In this document: piece after piece, positions 27,931-37,360 of the stretch
Numbering within the stretch: the first letter of the stretch is position 1
How the letters are laid out: each line of letters opens with the position of its first letter
Assembly: GCF_004661485.1 (NCBI RefSeq)
Contig: NZ_PQVH01000005.1
Location: forward strand, 62,001-126,000
Direction of reading: 5' to 3'
Length of the DNA stretch: 64,000 nt
Source of the DNA: Methylotenera oryzisoli
Lineage (GTDB): Bacteria; Pseudomonadota; Gammaproteobacteria; Burkholderiales; Methylophilaceae
The notes under the pieces: model-generated
The model's input: only the letters and a program-made list of their open reading frames with translations
What the model was told of the DNA's origin: nothing
Database searches by the model: none
Program-made: the position numbers and the translations under genes

Positions 27931-27976
27931 CTGCATATTTTGCTGAGCACTAGGATCAATAAGAAAAATAAAGCTG

Positions 27977-29653
27977 ATGATAGCCATTCCCTATTTACCT
28001 AAACCATACCCAGATGAAATCTTAGGGTCTTGGCTATCAAGCATTCGATTGCATAATGGAGAGGGTACATGGTCATCATTGTTAGTGGCTGCAGGGTTCC
28101 AGAGATGGCTTAAAGCCCCTTATTTTGATTTATTTCAAACTTCTCCACAAAATGAGTTGTTGTTCCAGTTATTAGGTAAGACACGTGCGTCTGTCTGGAT
28201 GGAGCTTACAACGCTTCCATATTGGATTACCTTTGATGGCCTTATAAATCATCAACCAGAAAAACATTTCAATGAGGCTGATATTGAGATATCAAATGTA
28301 ACTGGACGCGTAGATAATTTTTTTCGGTTAACTCAAAATGGCAACAGTACAGGAACACTGAAAATTCCACATTTTTGTCCCGTGTGTGTTTCAGAAGATT
28401 ATGAGGAATATGGTGAGCCATATTGGCATAGGGCACATCAACTACCCAATGTAACTGCTTGCCATAAACACCAGTGTAAATTAATGGATAGATGTAGAGC
28501 CTGTGGATTGGTCATTGCACCGATTCAACGGAAGCTGATAAATCCTTTAAAGCTCAAATGCACCTGTGATCATTTACTATCATCAGTTGAAGCTGATTCA
28601 TTCAATATGTCTGAAGTAGATATCACTATTGCCAAGCTGAGTTTTGAGGCACTTACCGTAGATAATAGAAATTGGAATAATAAAGATGTCAGAAATTTTA
28701 TTCTTGAATCTATAGGTACTAAGTCTTGGGTTCCTATAATCAAACAAGCATTTGGCAAATCACATCAAGTCACAAAACATTCCCGTGTAAAATGGCGCCA
28801 AGTTAAAGCACCCGACTGTGCAGCTTTATTAGTAGCCAAAAATATTAGTTTCCAATCAGCAGTTGAAGGATTTAGAAGGCACGCAAGTGACGCGACCCAA
28901 AATCAAGAACAGATTGAACGCTCAGTTACAAGCTACCGCATTGATAAATTAACAGTGGATTTTGCTCGCAAAGAGCTTCTGAAGCAAATTTCTCTGCATC
29001 CTAATAAGCCTCCCTCACATTATAGGAATCTATATTGGTTTCTGAAAATCAATGACTACGAATGGCTGATTAAACTTCTTCCTAGTGCTGCAAAGACAAA
29101 GTTGCCGACAATAGAACAAGACAGAAACATTATATTAAAACTAATGGAGTCTGATGCCCCAAGTATTGAAACACTTTACCGAAAATCTTTGGGTCGGTGT
29201 CCTGGGATAAGGGCGAGAATTAGGGATAAATCATGGGTAGATCAACAACTCAAAATGATTCAAATCAAAAAAGCTAGGCAAGTGGATCAAAAGCGAAATG
29301 CTATCCGGCAGGAACAAAAGAATCACTTATTAGAATCACTACATCGATATGTCAAAAATGAGAAGCGTCCAAAACGTATCACTAGGCCACAATTAGCACA
29401 TGCATCTGGAATGACGCATTCTCAAGTTGATTATCTATTAATAGAATTCCCAGAAATTGAAAAGGAGATTTTGAAAATAAACAATGACAAGCAGAATAGG
29501 ACGTTGATATGGGCAATTAACACGTTAAAAGCAGAAGGAAAGTCGCTAGGTTTATCCGAAATCTACCGTGTAGCAAAGTTACCAGCAACAAAAGACGTTC
29601 AAAAAGATTTAGCAAGAATTCTCCAATCAGAGACTATTGTGCCGCTTTGGTAA
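27977..29653 (+). CDS. tniQ: TniQ/TnsD-type target-selection protein (second copy)
   Basis: A 558-residue TniQ-family protein. The N-terminal TniQ domain begins P-Y-P-D-E-I-L-G-S-W-L-S-S-I near residue 9, and zinc-finger Cys/His pairs follow at F-C-P-V-C (about 132), P-Y-W-H-R-A-H-Q-L-P, C-H-K-H-Q-C and C-R-A-C-G (to about 180). The long C-terminal part is basic and helical with likely helix-turn-helix DNA-binding units, as in TnsD. Family role: bind a target DNA and recruit TnsC. It is transcribed toward tnsD and ends 33 bp from it. Its sequence differs greatly from the 29687 protein, so it is a second target selector rather than a recent duplicate. Confidence 0.88.
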   Translation: MIAIPYLPKPYPDEILGSWLSSIRLHNGEGTWSSLLVAAGFQRWLKAPYFDLFQTSPQNELLFQLLGKTRASVWMELTTLPYWITFDGLINHQPEKHFNEADIEISNVTGRVDNFFRLTQNGNSTGTLKIPHFCPVCVSEDYEEYGEPYWHRAHQLPNVTACHKHQCKLMDRCRACGLVIAPIQRKLINPLKLKCTCDHLLSSVEADSFNMSEVDITIAKLSFEALTVDNRNWNNKDVRNFILESIGTKSWVPIIKQAFGKSHQVTKHSRVKWRQVKAPDCAALLVAKNISFQSAVEGFRRHASDATQNQEQIERSVTSYRIDKLTVDFARKELLKQISLHPNKPPSHYRNLYWFLKINDYEWLIKLLPSAAKTKLPTIEQDRNIILKLMESDAPSIETLYRKSLGRCPGIRARIRDKSWVDQQLKMIQIKKARQVDQKRNAIRQEQKNHLLESLHRYVKNEKRPKRITRPQLAHASGMTHSQVDYLLIEFPEIEKEILKINNDKQNRTLIWAINTLKAEGKSLGLSEIYRVAKLPATKDVQKDLARILQSETIVPLW

Positions 29654-29686
29654 AACTTAATCTGTAAAATTAAGAGTCATAATTAT

Positions 29687-31564
29687 TTAGTGATCTAGGC
29701 CTTTAAGTATTTGATTTACATAAAACTCATTATCACTGGACCAGTTCCGAATGCCGGTAATACGTTTGAGTTTCCAAATTTTTACACAATTAGATTGGGA
29801 TTTGAGGTCATGAATTGCTTGGTCAATTCTATGCCTTTGGTATGACTCAATTGACTCGGTATGTTGTTGAATAAATTTTTCTAAAAGTGGCATTTTTTTA
29901 AGATTTGCCCTAATCATCGATTCACCTAATTTTCTAAACATTAATGATTTACTGATGCGAGGCCTATGTGTAGTTTGCATAATTGAGGAAACATAATCGG
30001 TTAATGTTCTAAGTAAATTCTGATCTCTAGTAGTCCAATCAATTCTCAGTTTTTTTGGAAATAATTGTTTAGATGGTTTCCAACTGTTTTCCCGCAGCCA
30101 CATACAGTCATGTTTATAAAGCCACGCATAAGTAGATGGGTTTTCTGATCGCGCCATAGTCATTCCATCCTCCAAGTGTTGGGATTTTATTAGCAACCAT
30201 TGCTTTCGTCTTGTCTTTAACTCCTTGTTAAATATCTGAAGTTTTTGAGCTTTAAGGGTATCAGTTAATTGTGCACGTATACGGTAAACCGTACTAATTG
30301 AAATTCCTTGACGCAATACAATAGCAGATGGGGTCAATCCGGAAAGAAAATCATCTTTAATAGCATTGATTTTAATAATGGATAGAGATTTACGTCTTTC
30401 TGAAATTGGTAATCCTAGTGCCCTCCGGCGGCAGACAATAGTTGTAACTGACAAGTTGAGAATATTGGCGGCTGTTCTGCAAGAAATTGAGCTATCGTGA
30501 ATTATGATTTTTGCTTGCTCATTAATATCCAATTTTAAGTCTGAGTTATTAATTGCTTTAGAGGGATTGATGTTGTGCTCAGCATCTATATGTAAATGCC
30601 TCAATGCCTCTTTAAATGTTTTTACTGATTTGAATAGAAAGCCAATTAGCAATAAATGGCAAATTGGATGTGAAGCTCTTTCAGGGCGTTGAATTAAAGT
30701 ACGTAGCCAATTAAGCGAAGACTCAGAACTAGCCAATAATCTATCTCTGTGAATGAAATCCTCAAAATAATCATAGTTGTTACAAATTGATTGACTGAGG
30801 TTTTTATAGTCAATATATGATCCTTTGGTACTTAAGCCAGCTAATCTTATAGCTTCAACATATAAATTTTTACGTATTGATGGATCAATAACAGCCAATT
30901 TTGAATTTAGGAGGCCGCTTGAAAGCTCTGCAAACAGAATCTGTTTCTCTGAAGCTGCTATTGGTTTTGAATCAAAGTTAACATATGGAGCTAAAATAAT
31001 TCGCCGTTTATCTGTTACCAAATGTGGCGATATATAAGTAGTTAATTCGCACTTATGCTTAATACAACATTTCACACCTGGTAACTGATGGCTTCTTTTC
31101 CAATACGGCGTTCCTAAAGTTTGAGTGTCTTCCATAGTACAAATTGGGCAGTAGCGTAAAGGATGGCTTGCTCCAAATCTATTGGCAACTCTACCTATTA
31201 ACACTTTTAACGCCTTGCCATCATTACTAATTAAAATATTGTGAACTTGTTCGTGCCTCTCTTGAGTAAGAAATGGCCGATGGTATGGATATAATGTACC
31301 AAGATCAATCAATTGCTCTATGGAGCTATAAGGCGAATTGACCCCTAAACGGTTATGTAATGCATCTAGATGGGTAGGAAGATCGATACAGGGAACGATA
31401 TTTTTTGTTCCAAATAATTGACTCAAATACTCTTTAGGGTGACCCAATGCATTCAATGCAACTAGTCTCCCTAGCCAAGAGTAGACCAGTTCATCAGATA
31501 ACATCTGTGGAACGAAGCATAGAGATGTTGAAACATCTACAGCCTGTCCAGATTCTGGGTTCAT
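29687..31564 (-). CDS. tnsD: TnsD/TniQ-family target-site DNA-binding protein
   Basis: A 625-residue TniQ-family protein, longer than Tn7 TnsD (about 508). It has an N-terminal TniQ domain (D-E-L-V-Y-S-W-L-G-R-L near residue 24) and a zinc-binding region at Y-C-P-I-C-T-M-E-D, P-Y-W-K-R-S-H-Q-L-P and C-C-I-K-H-K-C (about residues 138-171). In the middle, helix-turn-helix segments such as S-C-R-T-A-A-N-I-L-N-L-S and S-I-S-T-V-Y-R-I-R-A-Q-L suggest repeated DNA-binding units. The role would be sequence-specific target recognition with recruitment of TnsC. It begins 2 bp after tnsC in the tnsABCD operon. Its target site is unknown. Confidence 0.88.
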   Translation of the reverse strand: MNPESGQAVDVSTSLCFVPQMLSDELVYSWLGRLVALNALGHPKEYLSQLFGTKNIVPCIDLPTHLDALHNRLGVNSPYSSIEQLIDLGTLYPYHRPFLTQERHEQVHNILISNDGKALKVLIGRVANRFGASHPLRYCPICTMEDTQTLGTPYWKRSHQLPGVKCCIKHKCELTTYISPHLVTDKRRIILAPYVNFDSKPIAASEKQILFAELSSGLLNSKLAVIDPSIRKNLYVEAIRLAGLSTKGSYIDYKNLSQSICNNYDYFEDFIHRDRLLASSESSLNWLRTLIQRPERASHPICHLLLIGFLFKSVKTFKEALRHLHIDAEHNINPSKAINNSDLKLDINEQAKIIIHDSSISCRTAANILNLSVTTIVCRRRALGLPISERRKSLSIIKINAIKDDFLSGLTPSAIVLRQGISISTVYRIRAQLTDTLKAQKLQIFNKELKTRRKQWLLIKSQHLEDGMTMARSENPSTYAWLYKHDCMWLRENSWKPSKQLFPKKLRIDWTTRDQNLLRTLTDYVSSIMQTTHRPRISKSLMFRKLGESMIRANLKKMPLLEKFIQQHTESIESYQRHRIDQAIHDLKSQSNCVKIWKLKRITGIRNWSSDNEFYVNQILKGLDH

Positions 31565-31566
31565 AG

Positions 31567-32964
31567 TTACATGCTCAATGGATCTTCCATTGGTAAGTCA
31601 CTTTCGCTAATTTTTTTTGCTGTTATTGCTGCACTTGGTCGTTTGGAAGATATCTTTGCTTGAGAGTATTCAATGATGTCATCGAACTCTTCAGTTACGT
31701 TATTTTTGGAAATTACATCATTTGCACCAAGTAATTTTCTTAGGGCTAGATATTTTGGGCTAAAGATGAGGTCGTCAAATGCGCGAAGTTTTTCAGGTTT
31801 ACCACTAATCAATGCCATTATTGCAGGCTGTAAAAATGCCATATCAGTGGCTGCAGTCCGTTCAAATGATGCAACATCAATGATTTCTCTGCCGCCTATC
31901 TCATTACGTTGAGAAAGCATATAGGCTAATGATGCAAATGCTGTGTTTCCTGCAGATGCATTGTGCCAAGCATTACGAATTTCTTTGGTTAAAGGACCTT
32001 TGTTTTTAACGAAACAATATTCCCAGTGAGTTTCACAGAAATCTTCCCATTGTGGGTCATTTCTAGGCATTGGTTTTAAGACAGTTTCACCATAGGACGC
32101 TAACTTTCTAGCGTTTCGTACACTTCCCTCTATTACAGATTGAACTGCAGGAGTTGCTAAAACCAACAAGCTGATACCAAGTCTTTCTATAATTTCGCTA
32201 AACAGGTTTAGAACAAACTCAGCATTTCCACCTTTCGCACTTTTAAGATTTTGTAACTCGTCAACGATTAAAAAGCCTAGAGAAACTGCTGTAGCAACTT
32301 GGTTCATTAATTGAACCATTAGACCGATTTGTTTTACTCCGCGTGCTTGGCGAGCGTAACTAGTATTCAATAATCGATCAACTTCATCGAAGAATTGAAT
32401 ACATAAGCTCTTAAGCGTAGCATCATGTGGTACTCGAAGGAATAAATAGACGATTTGCGTGCACTGTAATACTTGCCCATGATAATCGCTATGCTTAATT
32501 ACCTGTGGATACTGAAGTAGAAAGGCTTGAGCAAAGGTTGTTTTACCCATGCCACTAACCGCCATCATGAAATGTCCTTTGGCAGATGACTTCCAATTCG
32601 CAGGAAAGGGCAGGCCGTCTGAGCCATCTGTTGCAAGCGCATGGCGTCGTTGCCTATCTTGTACACTTAAAGGATTTCGCGCAACATAGGTTTCACGCAT
32701 TATTGTTGCTAATGTGATTGCAGCTTTCTGATATTCAGGAAATGGTATAACAATATCGTTTAAAGTTGATAGTTCCATCATTCTCACGATTTCTCCCGAT
32801 CTTCTTGTCTTAGCAGTCGGTTTAGGAGGATAATTTGACAATCCTGTTAGATAATCACTTTTTGTCTTTTCAAGTGAAGGTAACGCTTCAATAAAGGGAT
32901 TTCCTTTGAATCGTGTAACGCCCGTATCAATATATTTTGCTGGTATGATTTCTATCGGATTCAT
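31567..32964 (-). CDS. tnsC: TnsC-type AAA+ transposition regulator
   Basis: ATP-dependent regulator that links target-bound TniQ/TnsD to the TnsAB transposase. The 465-residue protein has Walker A V-S-G-M-G-K-T-T (136-143), Walker B F-L-I-V-D-E-L-Q (231-238) and a downstream sensor region L-L-V-L-A-T-P-A. The length is between the Tn7 (555) and Tn5053-like TniB (about 300) types, and the match is to Tn7-like TnsC. AGGAG precedes the ATG, and it overlaps the end of tnsB by 4 bp. Both catalytic motifs are intact, so it is probably functional. Confidence 0.93.
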   Translation of the reverse strand: MNPIEIIPAKYIDTGVTRFKGNPFIEALPSLEKTKSDYLTGLSNYPPKPTAKTRRSGEIVRMMELSTLNDIVIPFPEYQKAAITLATIMRETYVARNPLSVQDRQRRHALATDGSDGLPFPANWKSSAKGHFMMAVSGMGKTTFAQAFLLQYPQVIKHSDYHGQVLQCTQIVYLFLRVPHDATLKSLCIQFFDEVDRLLNTSYARQARGVKQIGLMVQLMNQVATAVSLGFLIVDELQNLKSAKGGNAEFVLNLFSEIIERLGISLLVLATPAVQSVIEGSVRNARKLASYGETVLKPMPRNDPQWEDFCETHWEYCFVKNKGPLTKEIRNAWHNASAGNTAFASLAYMLSQRNEIGGREIIDVASFERTAATDMAFLQPAIMALISGKPEKLRAFDDLIFSPKYLALRKLLGANDVISKNNVTEEFDDIIEYSQAKISSKRPSAAITAKKISESDLPMEDPLSM

Positions 32965-35144
32965 TTTTTGCTCCTATGTTTACGGATCAACTCTAGGTTT
33001 CTTAAGCGTTCTTGTTCTTCAATATTGGCCCAGTTAGATACTCCAGAAATATCTTCAATATTTGATTTTTTAGGATCATCATTGCCAGTGAGCGTACGTT
33101 TCATTGCTGCAGTTTCTTTTTGCCGAGCAGCTAATAATTGTTCTCTATCGACTTTCGTGGCAGTTTCTTTCCGCTTAACGGTCTTTTTTGTACTTTTCGC
33201 TGCAATACGAGCAACCCTGCTTTTATGCTCAGCTTTTGCCCACAGTTTCGCGGTTTGGGAAGATAAAACTTCCTCTTCGTCAAGAGTAAGATTTGCTAAC
33301 TCTTTAGCAGCTCCTTCAGTAATTCGAAATAATGCCCACTCGCGTCTAGCGGTTACTGCATAAATTTCATGTGGTTCAGTTTTGTCGAGCCTTATATCAA
33401 TTGATTGTGCGCGGGTTGTTGATTTCTTTGCAATATCATATGCAACTTCATTCGCTGGTAAATACGGACGTTGCTTATACCTTAAAACACTGTTTGAAAT
33501 ACTCGCTTTATCAGTGCTAAGTAATAGTTTTTTATAATCATCATCAGTCAATGGAGCTTTACGTAAACCGGTAATATTTTTTAAACCCCATAAATATGCT
33601 TCTTTTGGTGTGGGGGGTACATTATTTAAACTTAGTACTCGTCTACGTTTTAAGGTTGTGTGAGGCCTATTATTATGGTCGTCGATAATTTCAATTAATA
33701 GCCTATAAGCTTCAGGTAATGAATGTACTGCAGCCGCCTCTGCCTTTCTAGCTGCACGTTTCGAATGAGGATCCATTGGTCTGTCCGCATATACTCCTTT
33801 CATTCCAGAGGCTGCCATTCTGCGCTTGATTTCACGTATGAATCTTTCTACGATAGGTTTTCCATCCGGGCATAGTGGTGGAAGTGGGGTTAGCTCAATA
33901 AGAAGATCTTGAACTACGGATTGCTCCATGGAATGACTCATAAAGTCTGAACCGCGATCAGGACATAACACTGCGGGCATTCTACCTATTGGCCAACGCT
34001 CATCGTCTATGTCTACACTCAGATTTTTGAACCGTTTTTCACGAGAGGTAAAAGCGATGAGCAATGCATGGCGCACTTCTTCATATGAAGGTGATCGTAA
34101 AGAAATATATACCGATACTACAAATCTGCTCCAGCGATCGATTATTAAGTATATAGTAGGTTTACCTACTATAGTCGGTAACTCTTCGTCCGTAACAAGA
34201 TGTAAGCGACCAATAGTTGCATCAATTTCATACACTTCGCCAGGACCGCTTGCTTGAGTAGAGCCAAGATAGCCTTGTTTTCGTTCTTGAGAACGCAAAT
34301 TTCTAGCTAGATCATCGTCTAATACGGCAAATTTATTTATGTAATAACTATATTGTCTTGCTGTAACAGGTTCAGATAATTTCCCAGTTAGATATGCAGC
34401 ATGTATTTCTGGGTGTCGTATTTTGAAATTGGTCGCAAGATAATGCTCGTGTGCCAATGTTCGATAAGTAGGACCTTTTCGTAAACAAGTTTTCAAACAG
34501 TCAATCATGTCTGAAATATCATCTTCAAGAACTACAAAATCATTATTACCTAATTCTTCTGATAAGATTGATTGACGACCTCTACGTTTAGGTTTTCGAA
34601 CTTCACCAGAACTCTCTTTCACAATATCTGGATAGCCCCTTTTTTCTTGCTGCACCCCCCTAGGTAGTGGGAGCAAAGCTAGCCTTGTTCTGCCGAAGTA
34701 GTAATATCTTAGAATCATTCTTAGTAGTGTTAAAAAATTAGCCTGCATTTCCTCTGAACGCTCTCGAATAAGATAACTAAAACGTGAGCGTGATAGATTT
34801 GTTTCCGAATCAAAATTTTCAATTAGTGGTTCGATTAAAAGCCATGCGGCGTTTAACTCCAGTGCCCTCTCAGATTCTGGAATTGGTGATACAGATAATG
34901 CTGACGGCAATCCTATCCTTCCCCAAGTGGCATTGTTACTGGATGCCATTTTTTTCAACACCTTTAATAACATCCTTGATGGTCGACGTGCGTAGCGAGC
35001 TTGCTCTGGCTCGCTTACCCACATCACATAAACACACTCTTCAAACACATGTGTTAATCGAAGATATCGGATATCGTTATCACTGATTCGAAGAGCAAGC
35101 CCTGGGGAGAGTGCTGGATTTTCTAATGGCTGGAATTCAATCAT
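32961..35144 (-). CDS. tnsB: TnsB-type DDE transposase
   Basis: The DNA-strand-transfer subunit of a Tn7-like transposase, 727 residues (Tn7 TnsB is 702). An N-terminal DNA-binding region (about 1-290) precedes a retroviral-integrase-like core with catalytic residues D308 (in Y-E-I-D-A-T), D396 (in C-P-D-R-G-S-D-F) and E433 (in P-I-V-E-R-F-I-R-E), all present. A basic C-terminal tail rich in Lys and Arg would contact TnsC. It would bind transposon ends and join 3' ends to target DNA. It overlaps tnsA by 8 bp and tnsC by 4 bp. Confidence 0.95.
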   Translation of the reverse strand: MIEFQPLENPALSPGLALRISDNDIRYLRLTHVFEECVYVMWVSEPEQARYARRPSRMLLKVLKKMASSNNATWGRIGLPSALSVSPIPESERALELNAAWLLIEPLIENFDSETNLSRSRFSYLIRERSEEMQANFLTLLRMILRYYYFGRTRLALLPLPRGVQQEKRGYPDIVKESSGEVRKPKRRGRQSILSEELGNNDFVVLEDDISDMIDCLKTCLRKGPTYRTLAHEHYLATNFKIRHPEIHAAYLTGKLSEPVTARQYSYYINKFAVLDDDLARNLRSQERKQGYLGSTQASGPGEVYEIDATIGRLHLVTDEELPTIVGKPTIYLIIDRWSRFVVSVYISLRSPSYEEVRHALLIAFTSREKRFKNLSVDIDDERWPIGRMPAVLCPDRGSDFMSHSMEQSVVQDLLIELTPLPPLCPDGKPIVERFIREIKRRMAASGMKGVYADRPMDPHSKRAARKAEAAAVHSLPEAYRLLIEIIDDHNNRPHTTLKRRRVLSLNNVPPTPKEAYLWGLKNITGLRKAPLTDDDYKKLLLSTDKASISNSVLRYKQRPYLPANEVAYDIAKKSTTRAQSIDIRLDKTEPHEIYAVTARREWALFRITEGAAKELANLTLDEEEVLSSQTAKLWAKAEHKSRVARIAAKSTKKTVKRKETATKVDREQLLAARQKETAAMKRTLTGNDDPKKSNIEDISGVSNWANIEEQERLRNLELIRKHRSKK

Positions 35145-35946
35145 GATTAGATGCTCTATTAAGGAAGATAGGTTTGTCTAAAGCTAGCGGATGTTGAAGG
35201 GAAATATCAATGAAATTTGACCAGGTGCAATATCTAAAAATATCCAGTGTAGTATCCGTAGATAAACGCATGGTTTTGCTTGTTTGTTGAATAAACTCTG
35301 CTAACAGAATATTTTTTCTATATGACAAATGAAAATTTTTAATAAAGAGAGCTTCATTTTCAGGACTAGATACATAACGATGTCTATACCAAGTTCTCAT
35401 GAATCGCAGGTTAGCTAACATTGTTTTATTAAATTTAGAGGTGTCAACTAAAGTCCATGGAATTTCATGTTCAAGACACCAAACGTATTCAATAAGCAAT
35501 CTAGTGCGTATGTCAGGATTAGAAGCATCTACCGGCGTCTTGATACTTGCGGCACGTACGCTTAACTCACCTTGGTTATTCCTTGATGTAACTAGGAAGT
35601 CGATAGTAAATGGTTCTGGGTTTGAGTTCCGGAAGTTATGTCGTATCCCATATTCAGCACATAACTCTAAAGTTCTGTCGATATCTAGAATTGGCCACTG
35701 CTCTTGAATATCCACAGTTGATGGCTTTCGTTCCAACAGGTAGAAATATGTAGTTTCAATTTCTGATAGAAGGTTGTAAGGTCTTGGTACGATGATCCCT
35801 GAAACTGATGACGATGTTCCTTCAGAAGGTACATCTCTAATTTTTAACCAAGGTTTATAGGTTATACCTTTTCCTACGCCTTTTCCACGTTGAATTCGCG
35901 TTCTTAGGTATGGTGGATATAATCCTGGGTCAGTTTTCCAGTGCAT
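35137..35946 (-). CDS. tnsA: TnsA endonuclease, Tn7-like transposase subunit
   Basis: Cleaves the 5' ends of the element so that Tn7-like transposons move by cut-and-paste. The 269-residue protein (Tn7 TnsA: 273) keeps the restriction-enzyme-like catalytic triad: E64 in L-L-S-E-I-E-T, D116 in F-T-I-D-F-L-V and K136 in A-A-S-I-K-T, at nearly the same spacing as E63, D114 and K132 of Tn7. The motif D-I-Q-E-Q-W-P-I, typical of the N-terminal domain, is near residue 79. The C-terminal part is the TnsC-contacting domain. It is first in the operon and only 66 bp from the divergent cyclase gene. Confidence 0.93.
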   Translation of the reverse strand: MHWKTDPGLYPPYLRTRIQRGKGVGKGITYKPWLKIRDVPSEGTSSSVSGIIVPRPYNLLSEIETTYFYLLERKPSTVDIQEQWPILDIDRTLELCAEYGIRHNFRNSNPEPFTIDFLVTSRNNQGELSVRAASIKTPVDASNPDIRTRLLIEYVWCLEHEIPWTLVDTSKFNKTMLANLRFMRTWYRHRYVSSPENEALFIKNFHLSYRKNILLAEFIQQTSKTMRLSTDTTLDIFRYCTWSNFIDISLQHPLALDKPIFLNRASNHD

Positions 35947-36015
35947 TAGTGCACTTTACTACCATTTGTTTGAAATATCCATAATATTAGTCATTTAAAG
36001 AAGAATTGGAGCGTG

Positions 36016-36642
36016 ATGAGTCACAACTCTAAAACCGTTATGCAAAACTCTGAAGGTCGTTTATATGACCTGATTGCACAGAGGTTATTGCCTGATGCCA
36101 ATAAAGCAGAAATAGATCAGCGAATTTGGGATTTATTTGGCGAAGAATGGTGCGTGATGATGACGGACTTGGCGGGCTTTTCTCGCCAAGTTGCTGAGTA
36201 TGGCATTATTCATTTTTTACAGACCATCTATGAATCTGAGCGTTTGTTGTTACCAGTAATTGAGCAGCATGAGGGCTTTTTACTGAAAACGGATGGTGAC
36301 TCTCTGTTAGTGATTTTTCGTAAGCCACAAAAGGCCTTGCAATGCACACTGGTGATGCAGCAGGTTTTAATTCCTTATAACGAGGCTAAGCTTGAGCAGG
36401 AAAGAGTTCACCTGTGTGTGGGTTTAGGCTACGGTAAGATTTTGCGCGTAGGGAATACCGAGGTGTTCGGCGCAGAGGTGAATGCCGCTTGTAAGCTGGG
36501 TGAGGATGTCGCTAAGCAAGGTGAAACGCTGGTGACTGGCGCATTTCAACAAGCTTGCGCGGATTTTTCAGGGGCGACTTATCAAAAGTTGGAACACGCA
36601 CCAGCAGGTGCAAACGCTGCTTACAAAGTCATTTTTACATAA
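36016..36642 (+). CDS. Adenylate/guanylate cyclase-domain protein
   Basis: Soluble 208-residue protein with one class III nucleotide cyclase homology domain. The core starts at V-M-M-T-D-L-A-G-F-S near residue 50, with the metal-binding first Asp present; K-T-D-G-D-S-L-L-V-I-F near 95 supplies the second Asp; V-G-L-G-Y-G near 140 and E-V-N-A-A-C-K-L near 158 complete the fold. No sensor or membrane domain is present. It may make cAMP or be a degenerate nucleotide-binding protein. ATG 36016 is preferred to GTG 36013 because TTGGAG lies at the right distance. It is a probable chromosomal gene next to the tnsA end of the transposon. Confidence 0.82.
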   Translation: MSHNSKTVMQNSEGRLYDLIAQRLLPDANKAEIDQRIWDLFGEEWCVMMTDLAGFSRQVAEYGIIHFLQTIYESERLLLPVIEQHEGFLLKTDGDSLLVIFRKPQKALQCTLVMQQVLIPYNEAKLEQERVHLCVGLGYGKILRVGNTEVFGAEVNAACKLGEDVAKQGETLVTGAFQQACADFSGATYQKLEHAPAGANAAYKVIFT

Positions 36643-36670
36643 CTAATACCATGACTAAGAAGCTACCAAG

Positions 36671-37216
36671 TTAGTAAGTGCTTGGTTCTTTCAATATCAC
36701 AGGGCTAATGTCTAAAGTGCCGCCGTCATGCCCCACCATGATTTGCCCATCTTGAATGGTGCAACTGATATTAAAGCCACGTTCTGCAATATTCGCTAGT
36801 TCTTTCGTCTCAGGTAAATTAATCACAGTGAGGTTGTTGATTTTAAGTAGGGCTTTGCTATTGGCTGTCCACCACATATCCGCCACTCGTCCACCATAAA
36901 GCACAACCACGACTTGCTTGGCACGCCCTGCTGCTTTGCGAATATCTTTTTCTGTTGGCAAACCGACATCCATCCATAATTCGATAGCACCGGTGAGATC
37001 TTTTTGCCACAAATCTGGCTCCTCATCGTCGCTCAAGCCTTTGCCAAATATCAGTGCTTCATTGGCATACATGGCAAAACCAATCAGACGTACCATGACG
37101 CGTTCATCAGTTTCTGACGGATGCTTAGCAATGGTTAAATTGTGTTGCTGGTAATAATTACGATCCATATCAGAAACTTGTAGATCGATTTTATAAATTG
37201 TGGATTTGATTGCCAT
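36671..37216 (-). CDS. yaeQ: YaeQ family protein
   Basis: Conserved cytosolic protein of 181 residues, exactly the length of E. coli YaeQ. It starts M-A-I-K-S-T-I-Y-K, and contains D-R-N-Y-Y-Q near residue 20, H-P-S-E-T-D-E-R-V-M-V-R-L near 33 and G-L-S-D-D-E-E-P-D-L-W near 62. The fold is related to the PD-(D/E)xK nuclease superfamily, but the function is not settled. An in-frame upstream start at 37273 would add residues that do not match the family, so 37216 is chosen. Its neighbours are the cyclase gene (convergent) and ettA (divergent). Confidence 0.93.
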   Translation of the reverse strand: MAIKSTIYKIDLQVSDMDRNYYQQHNLTIAKHPSETDERVMVRLIGFAMYANEALIFGKGLSDDEEPDLWQKDLTGAIELWMDVGLPTEKDIRKAAGRAKQVVVVLYGGRVADMWWTANSKALLKINNLTVINLPETKELANIAERGFNISCTIQDGQIMVGHDGGTLDISPVILKEPSTY

Positions 37217-37360
37217 GTAAGCGGTGCCTTTTATCGTTGGCACATTATACCTACATTCCCCAGCCTTATTCATTGGTAATCATTGATTGCAGTGAGTGAT
37301 AGCAAGCAAGCATGCAGGCTTTCTGTTAAGCTTTCGTTTTTAAATTTGCAAGATAACATC

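Larger units (their letters stand above)
26785..27976. other. Long intergenic region between tetR and the Tn7-like module
   Basis: About 1.2 kb without a convincing gene; an open frame of 75 codons at 27201-27428 has no ribosome site and no recognisable product. The region has the TetR operator, two copies of a decayed repeat (27083-27150, 27886-27930) with a related fragment near 27380, and a run of inverted repeats from 27602 to 27856. It may contain one end of the transposon, but no terminal TGT...ACA end could be recognised. Confidence 0.5.
27977..35946 (-). mobile_element. Tn7-like transposition module (tnsABCD plus extra tniQ)
   Basis: tnsA, tnsB, tnsC and tnsD/tniQ are tightly packed on the minus strand (overlaps of 8 and 4 bp, gap of 2 bp), with a convergent second tniQ. 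No tnsE, cas gene or CRISPR array is visible. The transposon ends could not be found; only 66 bp separate tnsA from the next chromosomal gene. Coordinates are those of the genes, not the element limits. The detoxification and copper genes to the left could be cargo, but this is only a possibility. Confidence 0.8.

Noticed and set aside
29656-29674. CTTAAT/ATTAAG hairpin between the two convergent tniQ genes as a terminator
   Set aside because: Only 6 AT-rich base pairs without a clean T-run; too weak to call.
27977-35946. CRISPR-associated transposon
   Set aside because: No repeat-spacer array, cas5/6/7/8 or cas12k gene is visible near the tns genes.
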